A DNA stretch of 64,000 nt, taken from the NCBI GenBank assembly GCA_005884925.1, contig VAYU01000028.1:1-64000 (forward strand). The letters run 5' to 3'. The position numbers were made by a program, and so were the translations under genes. This DNA is from Actinomycetota bacterium (GTDB lineage: Bacteria > Actinomycetota > UBA4738 > HRBIN12). Shown in pieces: positions 8,286 to 16,400 of the stretch (position 1 is the first letter of the stretch; every line of letters starts with the position of its first letter). The notes beneath the pieces were generated by a model. The model saw nothing but the letters and a program-made list of their open reading frames with translations. It did no database searches and had not been told where the DNA came from.

Positions 8286-8915
8286 ATGACGGACTGGTCC
8301 ACGATCGCGTCGCTGGCAACGGCGGGCGGGACCCTGGTGCTTGCCCTCGCGACCTTCGCGTCCGTTCGTTCGGCGAACCGCTCCGCTCGTCTGGCCGAGT
8401 ACTCGATGCAGATCGGGATCCGCCCGCTGCTCATGCCATCCCGACTCGAGGACGTCGCCCAGAAGATCATGTGGGGCGACGAGCATTGGGCCTTGCTCCC
8501 GGGAGGCGGCGCCACCGTCGAGGTCGTCGACGGCAACGTCTACCTCGCGATGTCGCTCCGGAACTCGGGCTCGGGTATCGGCGTGATCCACGGATGGCAC
8601 CTCGGACTCCATGACCTCCATGCCCAGCACGCTCATGCCGAGCCCAACGAGTTCCGTCCCCAGCTCCGAGACCTCTACGTGCCCGGGGGCGACATCAGCT
8701 TCTGGCAGGGAGCGATCCGCGATCATGACGATCCGGAGTACGCCCCACTCGTCGAGGCCGTTCGGTCATCGCGGATGTTCCGGATCGAGCTGCTGTATAC
8801 CGATCACGAGGGCGCTCAGCGTGCGATCACCGAGTTCCTGCTCGCACCGGGCAAGGAGCGATGGCTGTGCTCGGCGATCCGACATTGGAACTTAGACCGG
8901 CCCGATCCTCGATGA
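8286..8915 (+). CDS. Hypothetical protein with N-terminal membrane helix
   Basis: 209 residues starting MTDWSTIASLATAGGTLVLALATF, one membrane helix, then ASVRSANRSARLAEYSMQIGIRPLLMPS, the common layout of small actinobacterial proteins with a single anchor and a cytoplasmic domain. The remainder (MWGDEHW, LRNSGSGIGVIHGWHL, ISFWQGAIRDHDDPEY) looks like a beta-rich domain without catalytic signatures. ATG at 8286 follows a TAGGGT hexamer by eight bases, indicating leaderless expression. Function unknown. Confidence 0.65.
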   Translation: MTDWSTIASLATAGGTLVLALATFASVRSANRSARLAEYSMQIGIRPLLMPSRLEDVAQKIMWGDEHWALLPGGGATVEVVDGNVYLAMSLRNSGSGIGVIHGWHLGLHDLHAQHAHAEPNEFRPQLRDLYVPGGDISFWQGAIRDHDDPEYAPLVEAVRSSRMFRIELLYTDHEGAQRAITEFLLAPGKERWLCSAIRHWNLDRPDPR

Positions 8916-9110
8916 GCATCTCGCCCGCCGGCCTTCCATATCGGGTACGCTGTCGGAGACACATCCTGCGAGTCTCGACCTGAGACACGCCGCGACGACG
9001 TCTCGCGATCCCTCGCACGTTTCGCCGTTCCCGGGCGCTCCCTGCGCGGTCTACCGCCGGGCTCTCGACGCGCCCGAGGACCGCCGATCCACAGGAAGCG
9101 AAGGAACGCC
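8916..9110. other. Spacer with possible promoter for helicase gene
   Basis: 195 bases with a TACGCT hexamer at about 8947-8952, which would leave a leader of some 150 bases before the TTG at 9111. Long 5' leaders are usual for DEAD-box helicase genes; I see no defined fold. Confidence 0.35.
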
Positions 9111-10412
9111 TTGCAACGAGCGATGACCGAGCCACAAGAGCACGGACGCACCACCTCTCCGACGTTCATCGAGCTCGGCGTCTCCGAACCGGTGACACAG
9201 GCCCTCAGGATGCGAGGGACCGAACGACCCTTCGAGATCCAGACCTCCGTGATCCCCGACGCCCTCGCCGGACGCGACGTGCTCGCGCGCTCTCGGACGG
9301 GGTCGGGCAAGACGCTCGCGTTCGCGGCGCCGCTGGTCGAGCTGCTGACGCCGAGCGGTCGGAGCCCGTCGGCGCTGATCCTGGCACCGACCCGCGAGCT
9401 CGCCAGTCAGGTGACCGAGGAGTTCCGCGTGATCGCCGACGTGAAGCGCCTCCAGATCGCTGCCGTGTACGGCGGCGTCGGCATCGGCCCGCAGGCCAAG
9501 CGCGCGCGGCATGCCGACATCGTCGTGGCCACGCCCGGGAGACTGCTCGACCTCGTGACGCGCAGGCTGCTCCGGCTGGACCGGGTGCGCATCTGTGTGC
9601 TCGATGAGGCCGACCGCATGCTCGACATGGGGTTCCTGCCCGACGTCACGCGGATCCTACAGATGCTCCGCCCCGACCGGCAGACGATGCTCTTCTCCGC
9701 GACGCTGGACGGCGAGGTGGGCAGGCTCGCGACGCGGTTCACCCATGACGCCGTCCTGCACGAGGTCGGGGACAGCGGGCTCCACCTCACCGACGCGACC
9801 CACCGGTTCATCGCGGTGGAACAGCCGCGCAAGACAGAGGCCTTGATCCGCGAGCTGGCGGCCGATCGCGGGCTGACGCTCGTCTTCGTCCGGACGAAGT
9901 TCGGCGCCGACCGTCTGGCGAGGAACCTCCGCAGGGAAGGGTTCCGCGCCGGCGAGCTCCACGGCGGCATGTCGCAACCGCAGCGCGAGCGGGCGCTCGG
10001 CCGGTTCGCGTCCGGCGCGAACGACGTGCTCGTCGCCACCGACGTCGCCGCTCGTGGCCTGGATCTGGACGACATCACCCACGTGATCAACTTCGACGCG
10101 CCGGCGGATGAGAAGGCCTACATCCACCGTGTGGGCCGCACGGCTCGAGCGGGTCGCGGCGGAGAGGGCGTCACGTTCGTAACACCGCAGCAGCGCTTCG
10201 AGGTCGGTCGGATCGCGAAGAAGCTCCAGCTACACGCAGCGTTCGCAGGCGTCGGAGGGCAGATGCAGAAGGAGGACGGTATGGCGAACAAAGACAAGGG
10301 CGGCGCGAAGAACAAGAAGACCGCCAGCAAGACCCTCAAGCAGAAGCGCGAGGCCAAGAAGTCGAAGGGGACGTCGGGCTCCGCCGGCTCGGGCCGGGCG
10401 ACCGGTGGCTGA
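9111..10412 (+). CDS. DEAD-box ATP-dependent RNA helicase
   Basis: 433 residues with every core motif of the DEAD-box family: Q motif (FEIQTSVIP), motif I ARSRTGSGKT, Ia APTRELA, motif II DEAD within CVLDEADRMLDMGF, motif III FSATLD, the helicase C segment VATDVAARGLDLDD, and motif VI HRVGRTARAGR. It unwinds short RNA duplexes in ribosome assembly or mRNA turnover. After the core comes a Lys-rich basic tail (KDKGGAKNKKTASKTLKQ), typical of RNA-tethering tails. TTG at 9111 has AAGGA five bases upstream; an ATG at 9123 is the alternative. The stop overlaps the next gene by 8 bases, and a third small gene follows. Confidence 0.92.
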   Translation: MQRAMTEPQEHGRTTSPTFIELGVSEPVTQALRMRGTERPFEIQTSVIPDALAGRDVLARSRTGSGKTLAFAAPLVELLTPSGRSPSALILAPTRELASQVTEEFRVIADVKRLQIAAVYGGVGIGPQAKRARHADIVVATPGRLLDLVTRRLLRLDRVRICVLDEADRMLDMGFLPDVTRILQMLRPDRQTMLFSATLDGEVGRLATRFTHDAVLHEVGDSGLHLTDATHRFIAVEQPRKTEALIRELAADRGLTLVFVRTKFGADRLARNLRREGFRAGELHGGMSQPQRERALGRFASGANDVLVATDVAARGLDLDDITHVINFDAPADEKAYIHRVGRTARAGRGGEGVTFVTPQQRFEVGRIAKKLQLHAAFAGVGGQMQKEDGMANKDKGGAKNKKTASKTLKQKREAKKSKGTSGSAGSGRATGG

Positions 10413-10590
10413 TCAGGCGACGGATAGGGAGCCCGCGCCGCGCCCGCCGTGCCCGTCGTGTGGCTCCGCGCACACACAGCCCTTCACGCATGCGGGACCG
10501 GGAGCGCGCATCAACATGCGGTGCATCGATTGCGGACATCTCTTCCGCGAACAGCGGGGACAGGACGGATCCCGGAAGGAGTCCAGATGA
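10405..10590 (+). CDS. Small zinc-ribbon-like protein
   Basis: 61 residues with two cysteine pairs, CPSCGSAH and CIDCGHLF, 20 residues apart, forming a probable four-Cys zinc ribbon, plus a polar C terminus. It starts at a GTG overlapping the helicase stop by 8 bases and its own TGA overlaps the next ATG (ATGA), so the three genes are translationally coupled. An RNA- or ribosome-associated accessory of the helicase is inferred from context only. Confidence 0.6.
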   Translation: MADQATDREPAPRPPCPSCGSAHTQPFTHAGPGARINMRCIDCGHLFREQRGQDGSRKESR

Positions 10591-10775
10591 AGACCGGCAG
10601 GACACAGGCCTTGTTCGGAACGCCGACGCGACTCCGGGATGTGGCGCGGCAGGCGGTGAAGGGGCGGCACTGCTCCGTGTTCGGATGCACGACGTTGCTC
10701 TCGACCTACAACACGTCGGACACCTGCTGGCTCCACACGGTGCCGTCGACCCGGCACCCGTTGGCTCACGACTGA
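10587..10775 (+). CDS. Small CCCH-type zinc-knuckle-like protein
   Basis: 62 residues with a Lys/Arg-rich start, then HCSVFGCTTLLSTYNTSDTC and WLH. The pattern C-x4-C-x-x-LS-x-YN-x-x-D-x-C-x2-H recurs, as I recall, in small actinobacterial and actinophage zinc-binding proteins. AAGGAG precedes the ATG, which shares ATGA with the preceding stop. Nucleic-acid binding is plausible, unproven. Confidence 0.55.
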   Translation: MKTGRTQALFGTPTRLRDVARQAVKGRHCSVFGCTTLLSTYNTSDTCWLHTVPSTRHPLAHD

Positions 10776-10801
10776 GCCGAGATCTGCCTTGCGGAGTTGC
10801 C

Positions 10802-11002
10802 TCAGGCGGGACCGGGGAGAGCGTTGATCTGACGCTCGGTGAGTCGCCGGGTGCCGCGGGCGATCCTCAGGCCCGCCATCCCGATGGGGGCAGAGCGCCA
10901 CGCGGATGCTTCGAGGAGCTCGACCGATAGGTGGCCTTCCGGATCCTTGGACACCCGGAAGATGGTGCCCGATTCCGTTCGGTAGAAGTCCTTCACGCTC
11001 AT
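10802..11002 (-). CDS. Small conserved-looking hypothetical protein
   Basis: 66 residues beginning MSVKDFYRTESGTIFRVSKD, with GHLSVELLEASAW and a polar C terminus (RLTERQINALPGPA). GGAGG lies shortly before the ATG at 11002. No membrane segment or known motif. Function unknown. Confidence 0.5.
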   Translation of the reverse strand: MSVKDFYRTESGTIFRVSKDPEGHLSVELLEASAWRSAPIGMAGLRIARGTRRLTERQINALPGPA

Positions 11003-11244
11003 CCTGCCTCCCTCGACCGGAGGACGCATCTGGGCCGATGCCCGAGCATTCCTTCGTCGCCGGAAACCATCTTCTCACCTCCGGGCCTGCCTCGGCCCGG
11101 CATGAGGAGGGAGCGGGAAGCACCGGGAGAACCGACCTTCGCCACAGAGCTTCTGGCCGACCGGCCGACGTCACCGCCAGCCTGAGAGGGCTACGCTCGA
11201 AGGAGTAGAACGTCTCACCTCCACCGATCGAGGGGATAGAGCAG
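11003..11244. other. Intergenic stretch without recognised content
   Basis: About 240 bases between a small minus-strand gene and a small plus-strand candidate. A TACGCT hexamer near 11193 could be a -10 element for the downstream candidate. Open frames here look like chance GC-rich frames; I see no RNA gene or repeat. Confidence 0.4.
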
Positions 11245-11430
11245 ATGAGCACCTATGAACTCTGGCGCGACGTTGCGGGCTACCGAGCCGGCCACCACGA
11301 CAACAGCGGTCTGCGCGCACGGCTCTCGGGCGCGAAGATCGAGGACCGACCGATCGTCTCCGAGCTCCGCCACGCGATGCAGGAGCGTGAAGCCCTGACG
11401 TTGCCTCGGCACGCATCGAGGGGGCGCTGA
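11245..11430 (+). CDS. Possible small protein
   Basis: 61 residues, MSTYELWRDVAGYRAGHHDN onward, polar with a basic C terminus. A weak GAGGGG lies about ten bases before the ATG and a good hairpin (11433-11453) follows the stop, which supports a transcription unit. No motif recognised; it could be a chance frame. Confidence 0.35.
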   Translation: MSTYELWRDVAGYRAGHHDNSGLRARLSGAKIEDRPIVSELRHAMQEREALTLPRHASRGR

Positions 11431-11432
11431 CA

Positions 11433-11453
11433 GCCCTCTCACGAGAGCAGGGC
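11433..11453 (+). terminator. GC hairpin after small gene
   Basis: GCCCT and CTC pair with GAG and AGGGC around an ACGA loop with one bulged C, three bases after the TGA at 11430. A C-run rather than a T-run follows. Probable intrinsic terminator. Confidence 0.45.
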
Positions 11454-11514
11454 CGCCCCCCCGGCAGGAGAAGGAGTACCGTCGGGGTCTCACGATCGGG
11501 AAGGGGCCGCGCCG

Positions 11515-11709
11515 ATGTCCGACACGAACACGCCCGAAACCCCCGGGGGTGGCATGGGCGACGACATGCAGGAGATGTTCCTCGACGAGGCAGAGAAGGA
11601 CCAACTCGCCAAGGCCGCGGAGCGGGCCGATGCGGAGGCGGAGCAGGAGCGTGCCGAGCTCGGCGAGTCGGCGACCCCGAAGCGACCATGGTGGAAGTTC
11701 TGGGCGTAG
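11515..11709 (+). CDS. Small acidic protein with PWWKFW C-terminus
   Basis: 64 residues. A Gly/Met-rich acidic start (MSDTNTPETPGGGMGDDMQE), an alanine/glutamate helix (AAERADAEAEQERAEL), and a sharply different basic-aromatic end KRPWWKFWA. Such tails can touch membranes or partner proteins. GGGAAGGGG precedes the ATG. It sits immediately upstream of the ErpA-like gene. No family recognised. Confidence 0.5.
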   Translation: MSDTNTPETPGGGMGDDMQEMFLDEAEKDQLAKAAERADAEAEQERAELGESATPKRPWWKFWA

Positions 11710-11727
11710 GAAGACCCCGTTGAGCGG

Positions 11728-11733
11728 TATCCT
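11728..11733 (+). promoter_or_regulatory. -10 element (TATCCT) of the erpA-like gene
   Basis: TATCCT ends six bases before the GTG at 11740 and nine before the ATG at 11743, consistent with a leaderless or near-leaderless transcript. Confidence 0.45.
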
Positions 11734-11739
11734 TGCTGG

Positions 11740-12093
11740 GTGATGGACGCAACCTCCACCGCGACGCCGATCACCGTCACCGACGGAGCCGCCCGCAAGA
11801 TCCGACAGCTCGCCGGCAAGGAAGGCCAGGCCGAGCCGGTCCTGCGGCTCCGGGTCGTCGCGGGGGGCTGCTCGGGGTTCGCCTACGAGATGAGCTTCAC
11901 CGGGACGCCCGAACCGGACGACATCGTGATTGACGCCGCCGAGGACGTCCGCGTCGTGATCGACCCGAAGAGCGTCCCCATCGTCACGGGCTCCACGCTG
12001 GACTTCGACACGGCGCTCCTCGGTGGCGGCCTCAAGGTCGACAACCCCCAGGCGATCCACGGATGCGCCTGCGGCGAGTCCTTCAGCATCTGA
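11740..12093 (+). CDS. erpA: A-type iron-sulfur carrier (ErpA/IscA/HesB family)
   Basis: 117 residues, the normal length for A-type carriers, which bind and deliver Fe-S clusters to apoproteins. The three ligand cysteines are present: GGCSGFAY near residue 43 and the C-terminal CACGESFSI. The core LTVTDGAARKIRQL-type helix (here ITVTDGAARKIRQLAG) and TLDFDTALLGGGLKVDNPQA are characteristic. GTG 11740 and ATG 11743 are both possible starts. The next gene encodes an Fe-S flavoprotein, a plausible client. The last codons and stop form the first copy of a 14-base tandem repeat. Confidence 0.9.
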   Translation: MMDATSTATPITVTDGAARKIRQLAGKEGQAEPVLRLRVVAGGCSGFAYEMSFTGTPEPDDIVIDAAEDVRVVIDPKSVPIVTGSTLDFDTALLGGGLKVDNPQAIHGCACGESFSI

Positions 12094-12139
12094 CCCCCAG
12101 CATCTGAGCCACAGCATCTGAGCCGCAGCATCTGAGCGC
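12084..12139 (+). repeat. 14-base tandem repeat, four copies
   Basis: CAGCATCTGAGCCR repeats exactly every 14 bases at 12084, 12098, 12112 and 12126, with one or two substitutions per copy. Copy 1 contains the final codons and stop of the erpA-like gene; the array ends about a dozen bases before the TATCCT of the next gene. Because 14 is not a multiple of three but the stop is in copy 1, copy-number change would alter only the spacer. Confidence 0.85.
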
Positions 12140-12165
12140 TGCAGCCCGAGTATCCTGCGCGCAGG

Positions 12166-13305
12166 ATGCCCAAGACCGACACCACCCAGTGGCGGGACCT
12201 CTTCCACGAGGTGGTCGCGACGGGTCTCTGCACCGGATGCACCGCCTGCATCGTGGCGTGCCCGTTCCACGTCCTCGGGTACGAGGACAACGAGCCGGTC
12301 CAGCTTCAGGAGGACGGGGTCGACGTCTGCACGCACGGCGACCGCGGCTGCTCGCTCTGTACGCTCGCGTGCCCGCGCTTCCGGGAGTGGGAATCCGAGA
12401 TCGACGAGCTCATGTTCGGCCAGGTGCGTCGACCCGAGGAGTTGATCGGGAAGTACCGCGAGATCTACTTGGCCCGCGCGACGTCGCCCGAAGCATTGAT
12501 GCAGGGGCAGGACGGCGGCGTGGTCTCGGCCCTGCTGATCTGGGGGCTCGAGAACGGGATGATCGACGGCGCCGCGACGTCCGTCCTTTCGGACGAGCGC
12601 CAGTGGGACTGCGAGCCGGCCATCGTGACCGATCGGTCGGGGGTCCTGGCGTCCGCGGGCAGCCGATACACGTACAGCGCCAACCCGCTGGCCCTCCTCA
12701 AGGCCGCGGAGATGGGGCTCTCGAAGGTCGCCCTCGTCGGGATGGGCTGCCAGACCTCGGTCACCGGAGCCATGGAGGCCCGCAGGGTCAACAAGTGGCG
12801 CAAGAAGATCGCCTGGACGTTCGGGCTGCTCTGCTCGAAGTCGTTCACGTACGACGGGCTGATGGTCGAGATCGCGCAGAACGAGCTGGGGATCGACCTC
12901 GACCACCTGGTTCGGGTCAACATCAAGGGGAAGCTGCTGTTCTACACGGACACGGGCGATGAGATCACGTATTCGCTGAAGCAGTCCCATCGGTTCACCC
13001 GACCCGGGTGCCTGCGCTGCCCAGATTTCGCTGCGGAGCATGCCGACATCTCCTTCGGAGGCCTCGGCCAGGAGGGCGGCTGGACGCTGTCCATCGTTCG
13101 CACCGATCTGGGGCAGGAGATCTGGGACCGCGCGATCGCGGAGGGGGTGATCGAGGTCACCCGCGCGATGGACGAGGATCCGAAAGCCGTCGAGCTGATG
13201 TTCCGTCTGGCCGAGAAGTCCCGCGAGCGCTGGCCGAGCCACGAGGAGCTCGCGACCGCCGGATCGACCCCCGGCCTCCTCCCGCCGAAGCCCGAGACCG
13301 ACTGA
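12166..13305 (+). CDS. FrhB-family coenzyme F420 Fe-S flavoprotein
   Basis: 379 residues of the F420-reducing hydrogenase/dehydrogenase beta-subunit family. The N terminus has two cluster motifs, CTGCTACIVACPF and CSLCTLACPRF; the centre has GGVVSALLIWGL and GMGCQTSVTGA, and the FrhB domain holds a further Cys pair, PGCLRCPDF, followed by ADISFGGLG. FrhB proteins use FAD plus [4Fe-4S] clusters to pass electrons between F420 and a partner. No hydrogenase or F420-dehydrogenase partner subunits are adjacent, so it is a lone subunit, possibly using ferredoxin (a 7Fe ferredoxin lies at 17136). TATCCT nine bases before the ATG suggests leaderless transcription. The substrate is unknown. Confidence 0.85.
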   Translation: MPKTDTTQWRDLFHEVVATGLCTGCTACIVACPFHVLGYEDNEPVQLQEDGVDVCTHGDRGCSLCTLACPRFREWESEIDELMFGQVRRPEELIGKYREIYLARATSPEALMQGQDGGVVSALLIWGLENGMIDGAATSVLSDERQWDCEPAIVTDRSGVLASAGSRYTYSANPLALLKAAEMGLSKVALVGMGCQTSVTGAMEARRVNKWRKKIAWTFGLLCSKSFTYDGLMVEIAQNELGIDLDHLVRVNIKGKLLFYTDTGDEITYSLKQSHRFTRPGCLRCPDFAAEHADISFGGLGQEGGWTLSIVRTDLGQEIWDRAIAEGVIEVTRAMDEDPKAVELMFRLAEKSRERWPSHEELATAGSTPGLLPPKPETD

Positions 13306-13458
13306 TCGCGGTTCGTCCGCGGTAGTCCGTCGGTGCTAGGCACGACCCCCCGCGGTCCCGACTTCACCCGATGTGACCTGCGCCGATAATCCATTGGACG
13401 CGCGGTCCCGTTCGGGCCGCGCTCTGCTGCACTCCGGGCAGCGAGGAGGCACTCAGAG

Positions 13459-16400
13459 ATGGTGGAGACGGCACGCGCCGCGAAGGCGACGCCTCTTCGC
13501 CGCGACGCGGTCCTGGAGGCCGTCGCCTTCGCGGCGGAGCGCCTGCTGCTGTCCAGCGACTGGAACGACGTCGCCGTCGAGGTCTTGGAACGGCTGGGCG
13601 TCGCCGCGGACGTCTCCCGCATCCACCTCGTTCGGAACGACCTCAGGGACAGCGGCCTGGCGATGCAGCTCGCCGCGGAGTGGTGTGCACCCGGCACCCG
13701 CTCCTACCTGGGTGACCCCGTCGTGGACGGTTTGCGGTGGGAACCGAACCACGCACGATGGGTGGAGCGGATGCGCGCGGGTGAGTCGATCATCGGCGCG
13801 ATCGAGACCTTCCCCGAGCAGGAACGCCCGGCCCTGCGCAGCCAATCGATCGTGTCGCTCGCGTACTTCCCGATCACCGTTGAAGGCGCCTGGTGGGGTT
13901 GTATCGGCTTCGACGATTGCGACGGTGTCCGCGATTGGTCGGTGACCGACCTCGAAGGACTCCGGACGGCAGCCGCGTTGCTGGGCGCCGCGATCGCACG
14001 CCGCCGTCAGGATGAACGCCTCCTCTCGGCCGAGTCCCGGTACCGCAGCGTGGTCGAGCGGATCCCCGCCGTGACCTACGTCGACATGATGGAGCCAACC
14101 GGTGCGAAGGTGGCGTTCATCAGCCCGCAGATCGAAGCGCTCCTCGGGTATCCGTCCGAGCGGTTCCTCGCCGACGCCGACTTCTGGTTCGACCTGGTCC
14201 ATCCGGACGACCGCGCCCGGATGGAGGCGGCCGCGAGCATGGCCGGGCACGAGGGCCTCGCCTTCGACGAGGAGTACCGGATGCATCACATCGACGGTCA
14301 CTGGGTCTGGGTCCACGACACCTCCTCGCCCGTGCCGAGCGAGGATGGATCGATCTCGCACTTCCAGGGATTCATGATCGACGTGACCGCCCGCAAGGAA
14401 GCGGAACGCCTGCTCCAGGATGCCGAGCGCCGGTACCGGAGCATGGTGGAAGCGATCCCCGCGGTGACCTACATCGACGAGCCCACGGAGGGCGGGCCCG
14501 GGCTGGGCGCGACGATGACGTTCGTGAGTCCACAGATCGAGCAGGTGCTTGGGTACCCTCCCGAGCCGTTCATCCGCAACGCCGGCTTGTGGTTCGAGCT
14601 GATCCATCCGGACGACCTCGCGGCGCTTCGTGCCCGCGAGGCCTTCAGCGTCAACGACCTGGACCCGTTCGATGAGGTCTACCGGATGCGGCATGCGGAC
14701 GGCCACTGGGTGTGGGTGCAGGACACCTCGACGACCGTGCTGCACGACGACGGAACCGTGGCGTTCTTCCAGGGATTCATGTTCGACGTCACGCAGCGGA
14801 AGGAAGCCGAGGAGCAGGTCCGTATCGCCGAGGAACGCTACCGGGCGATCGTCGAGAACACCCCGGCCATCACCTACCAGGAGGCACCACAACCGTCCGG
14901 CTCCGATCAGGCCACGTCGACCGCCTACGTCAGTCCCCAGATCGAGCAGCTCCTCGGGTACCCCGCTGCGCGGTGGGGGGAGCCGGGCTTCTGGACGCAT
15001 GTGATCCACCCGGATGACCTGAGCGCGGTCCTAGCGGAGTCGCGTCGAACGGCCGAGAGCGGGGAGCCGTACCTGCAGGAGTACCGGATGGTGGCGGCGG
15101 ACGGCAGGACCGTCTGGTTCCACGATGAGAGCCATCTGATCCGCGACGCGGCCGGGGATCCACTCGTCTGGCAAGGGGTCATGGTCGACGTCACCGAGCG
15201 CATGGAGACCGAGGCGCGGCTCCGGCAAGCGCAGGAGCGCCTCCAGGCGCTGGTTGATCACATGCCGGCGGTCGTCTACGTCGAGTCCACGGATAACACC
15301 CCGGAGAAGCTGTACATCAGCCCTACCGTCGAGCAGGTCTTCGGATACACGGCCGAGGAGTGGATCTGGACGCCGGATTTCTGGGTGGATCGGGTCCACC
15401 CCTATGACCGCGAGGCGATCCGCGCGTACGACGAGCGCTCCAACGAGGATCACGAGCCGTTCGTGGCTGACTACCGGTTCCGGCGAGCGGACGGCGAGTA
15501 CGTCTGGGTGCACGACGAGGCGGTGCTCGTCCCGTCCACCGACGGCGACGCGTTCTGGCAGGGCTTCCTGTTCGACATCACCGCCCAGAAGCAAGCTGAG
15601 GAGCGGCTGATCGAGACCGAGCGCCTCTTCCGCGCGACGGTGGAGAACCTCCCGGCCGTCGTCTATCGCGAGGCGCTCGACCCGTCGAGCGACCGGTTCT
15701 ACATCAGCCCACAATTGGAGCGCGTCTTCGGCTACCGACCGGAGGACTGGTCCGCGACACCGCAGTTCTGGCTCGAACACATCCATCCCGATGACGTGGG
15801 CAGGGTCGTTACCGCGAACGAACACGCGAATGCCTCTCGGGAACGGTTCTCCTGCGACTACCGGCTCCTGCGGGCGGACGGTGTCTTCACGTGGGTCCAC
15901 GACGAAGCCACGTGGGTCGAGGAGGTCGGGCTCGAGGGATGGTGGCAGGGGTTCATGCTCGACATCTCGGAGCGCTATGAGGCCGAGCGTCAGCTGCGAG
16001 AGGCCGAGGAGAAGTTCCGCACGATCGTCGAGAAGAACCCGGCCGTGATCTACACGCAGGAGTTCGACCCGGACTCGCCCACGCTCTCCCGCACGACCTA
16101 TGTCTCACCCCGGCAGGACGTTCTGTTCGGGTACACGACCGACGAGATGATCGGCGATCCCACGTTGTGGACCCGGACGATCCATCCCGATGACCGCGAG
16201 CGCGTGCTCTCCGCGGACGTCGCAGACAACACGAGCGGCGTCGACGAGATCAGCATGGAATACCGGATGATCGCCAAGGACGGGCGGATCGTCTGGGTCC
16301 AGGATCAGGCGCAGCGCGTCGAGATCGAGGGTCGGCCGCCCTTCTGGCAAGGGTTCCTGCTGGACATCACCGAACGGAAGCAGGCCGAGGAGCAGCTCGC

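Noticed and set aside
11215-13242. A 675-codon open frame on the minus strand across the erpA-like and FrhB-like genes.
   Set aside because: It is antisense to two genes with unmistakable Fe-S motifs; its translation is a low-complexity Arg/Asp/Leu mix typical of the GC-rich shadow frame.
13453-15009. A 518-codon minus-strand frame inside the PAS kinase gene.
   Set aside because: Shadow of the repeated PAS coding sequence; it shows periodic His/Val/Arg because the PAS units repeat.
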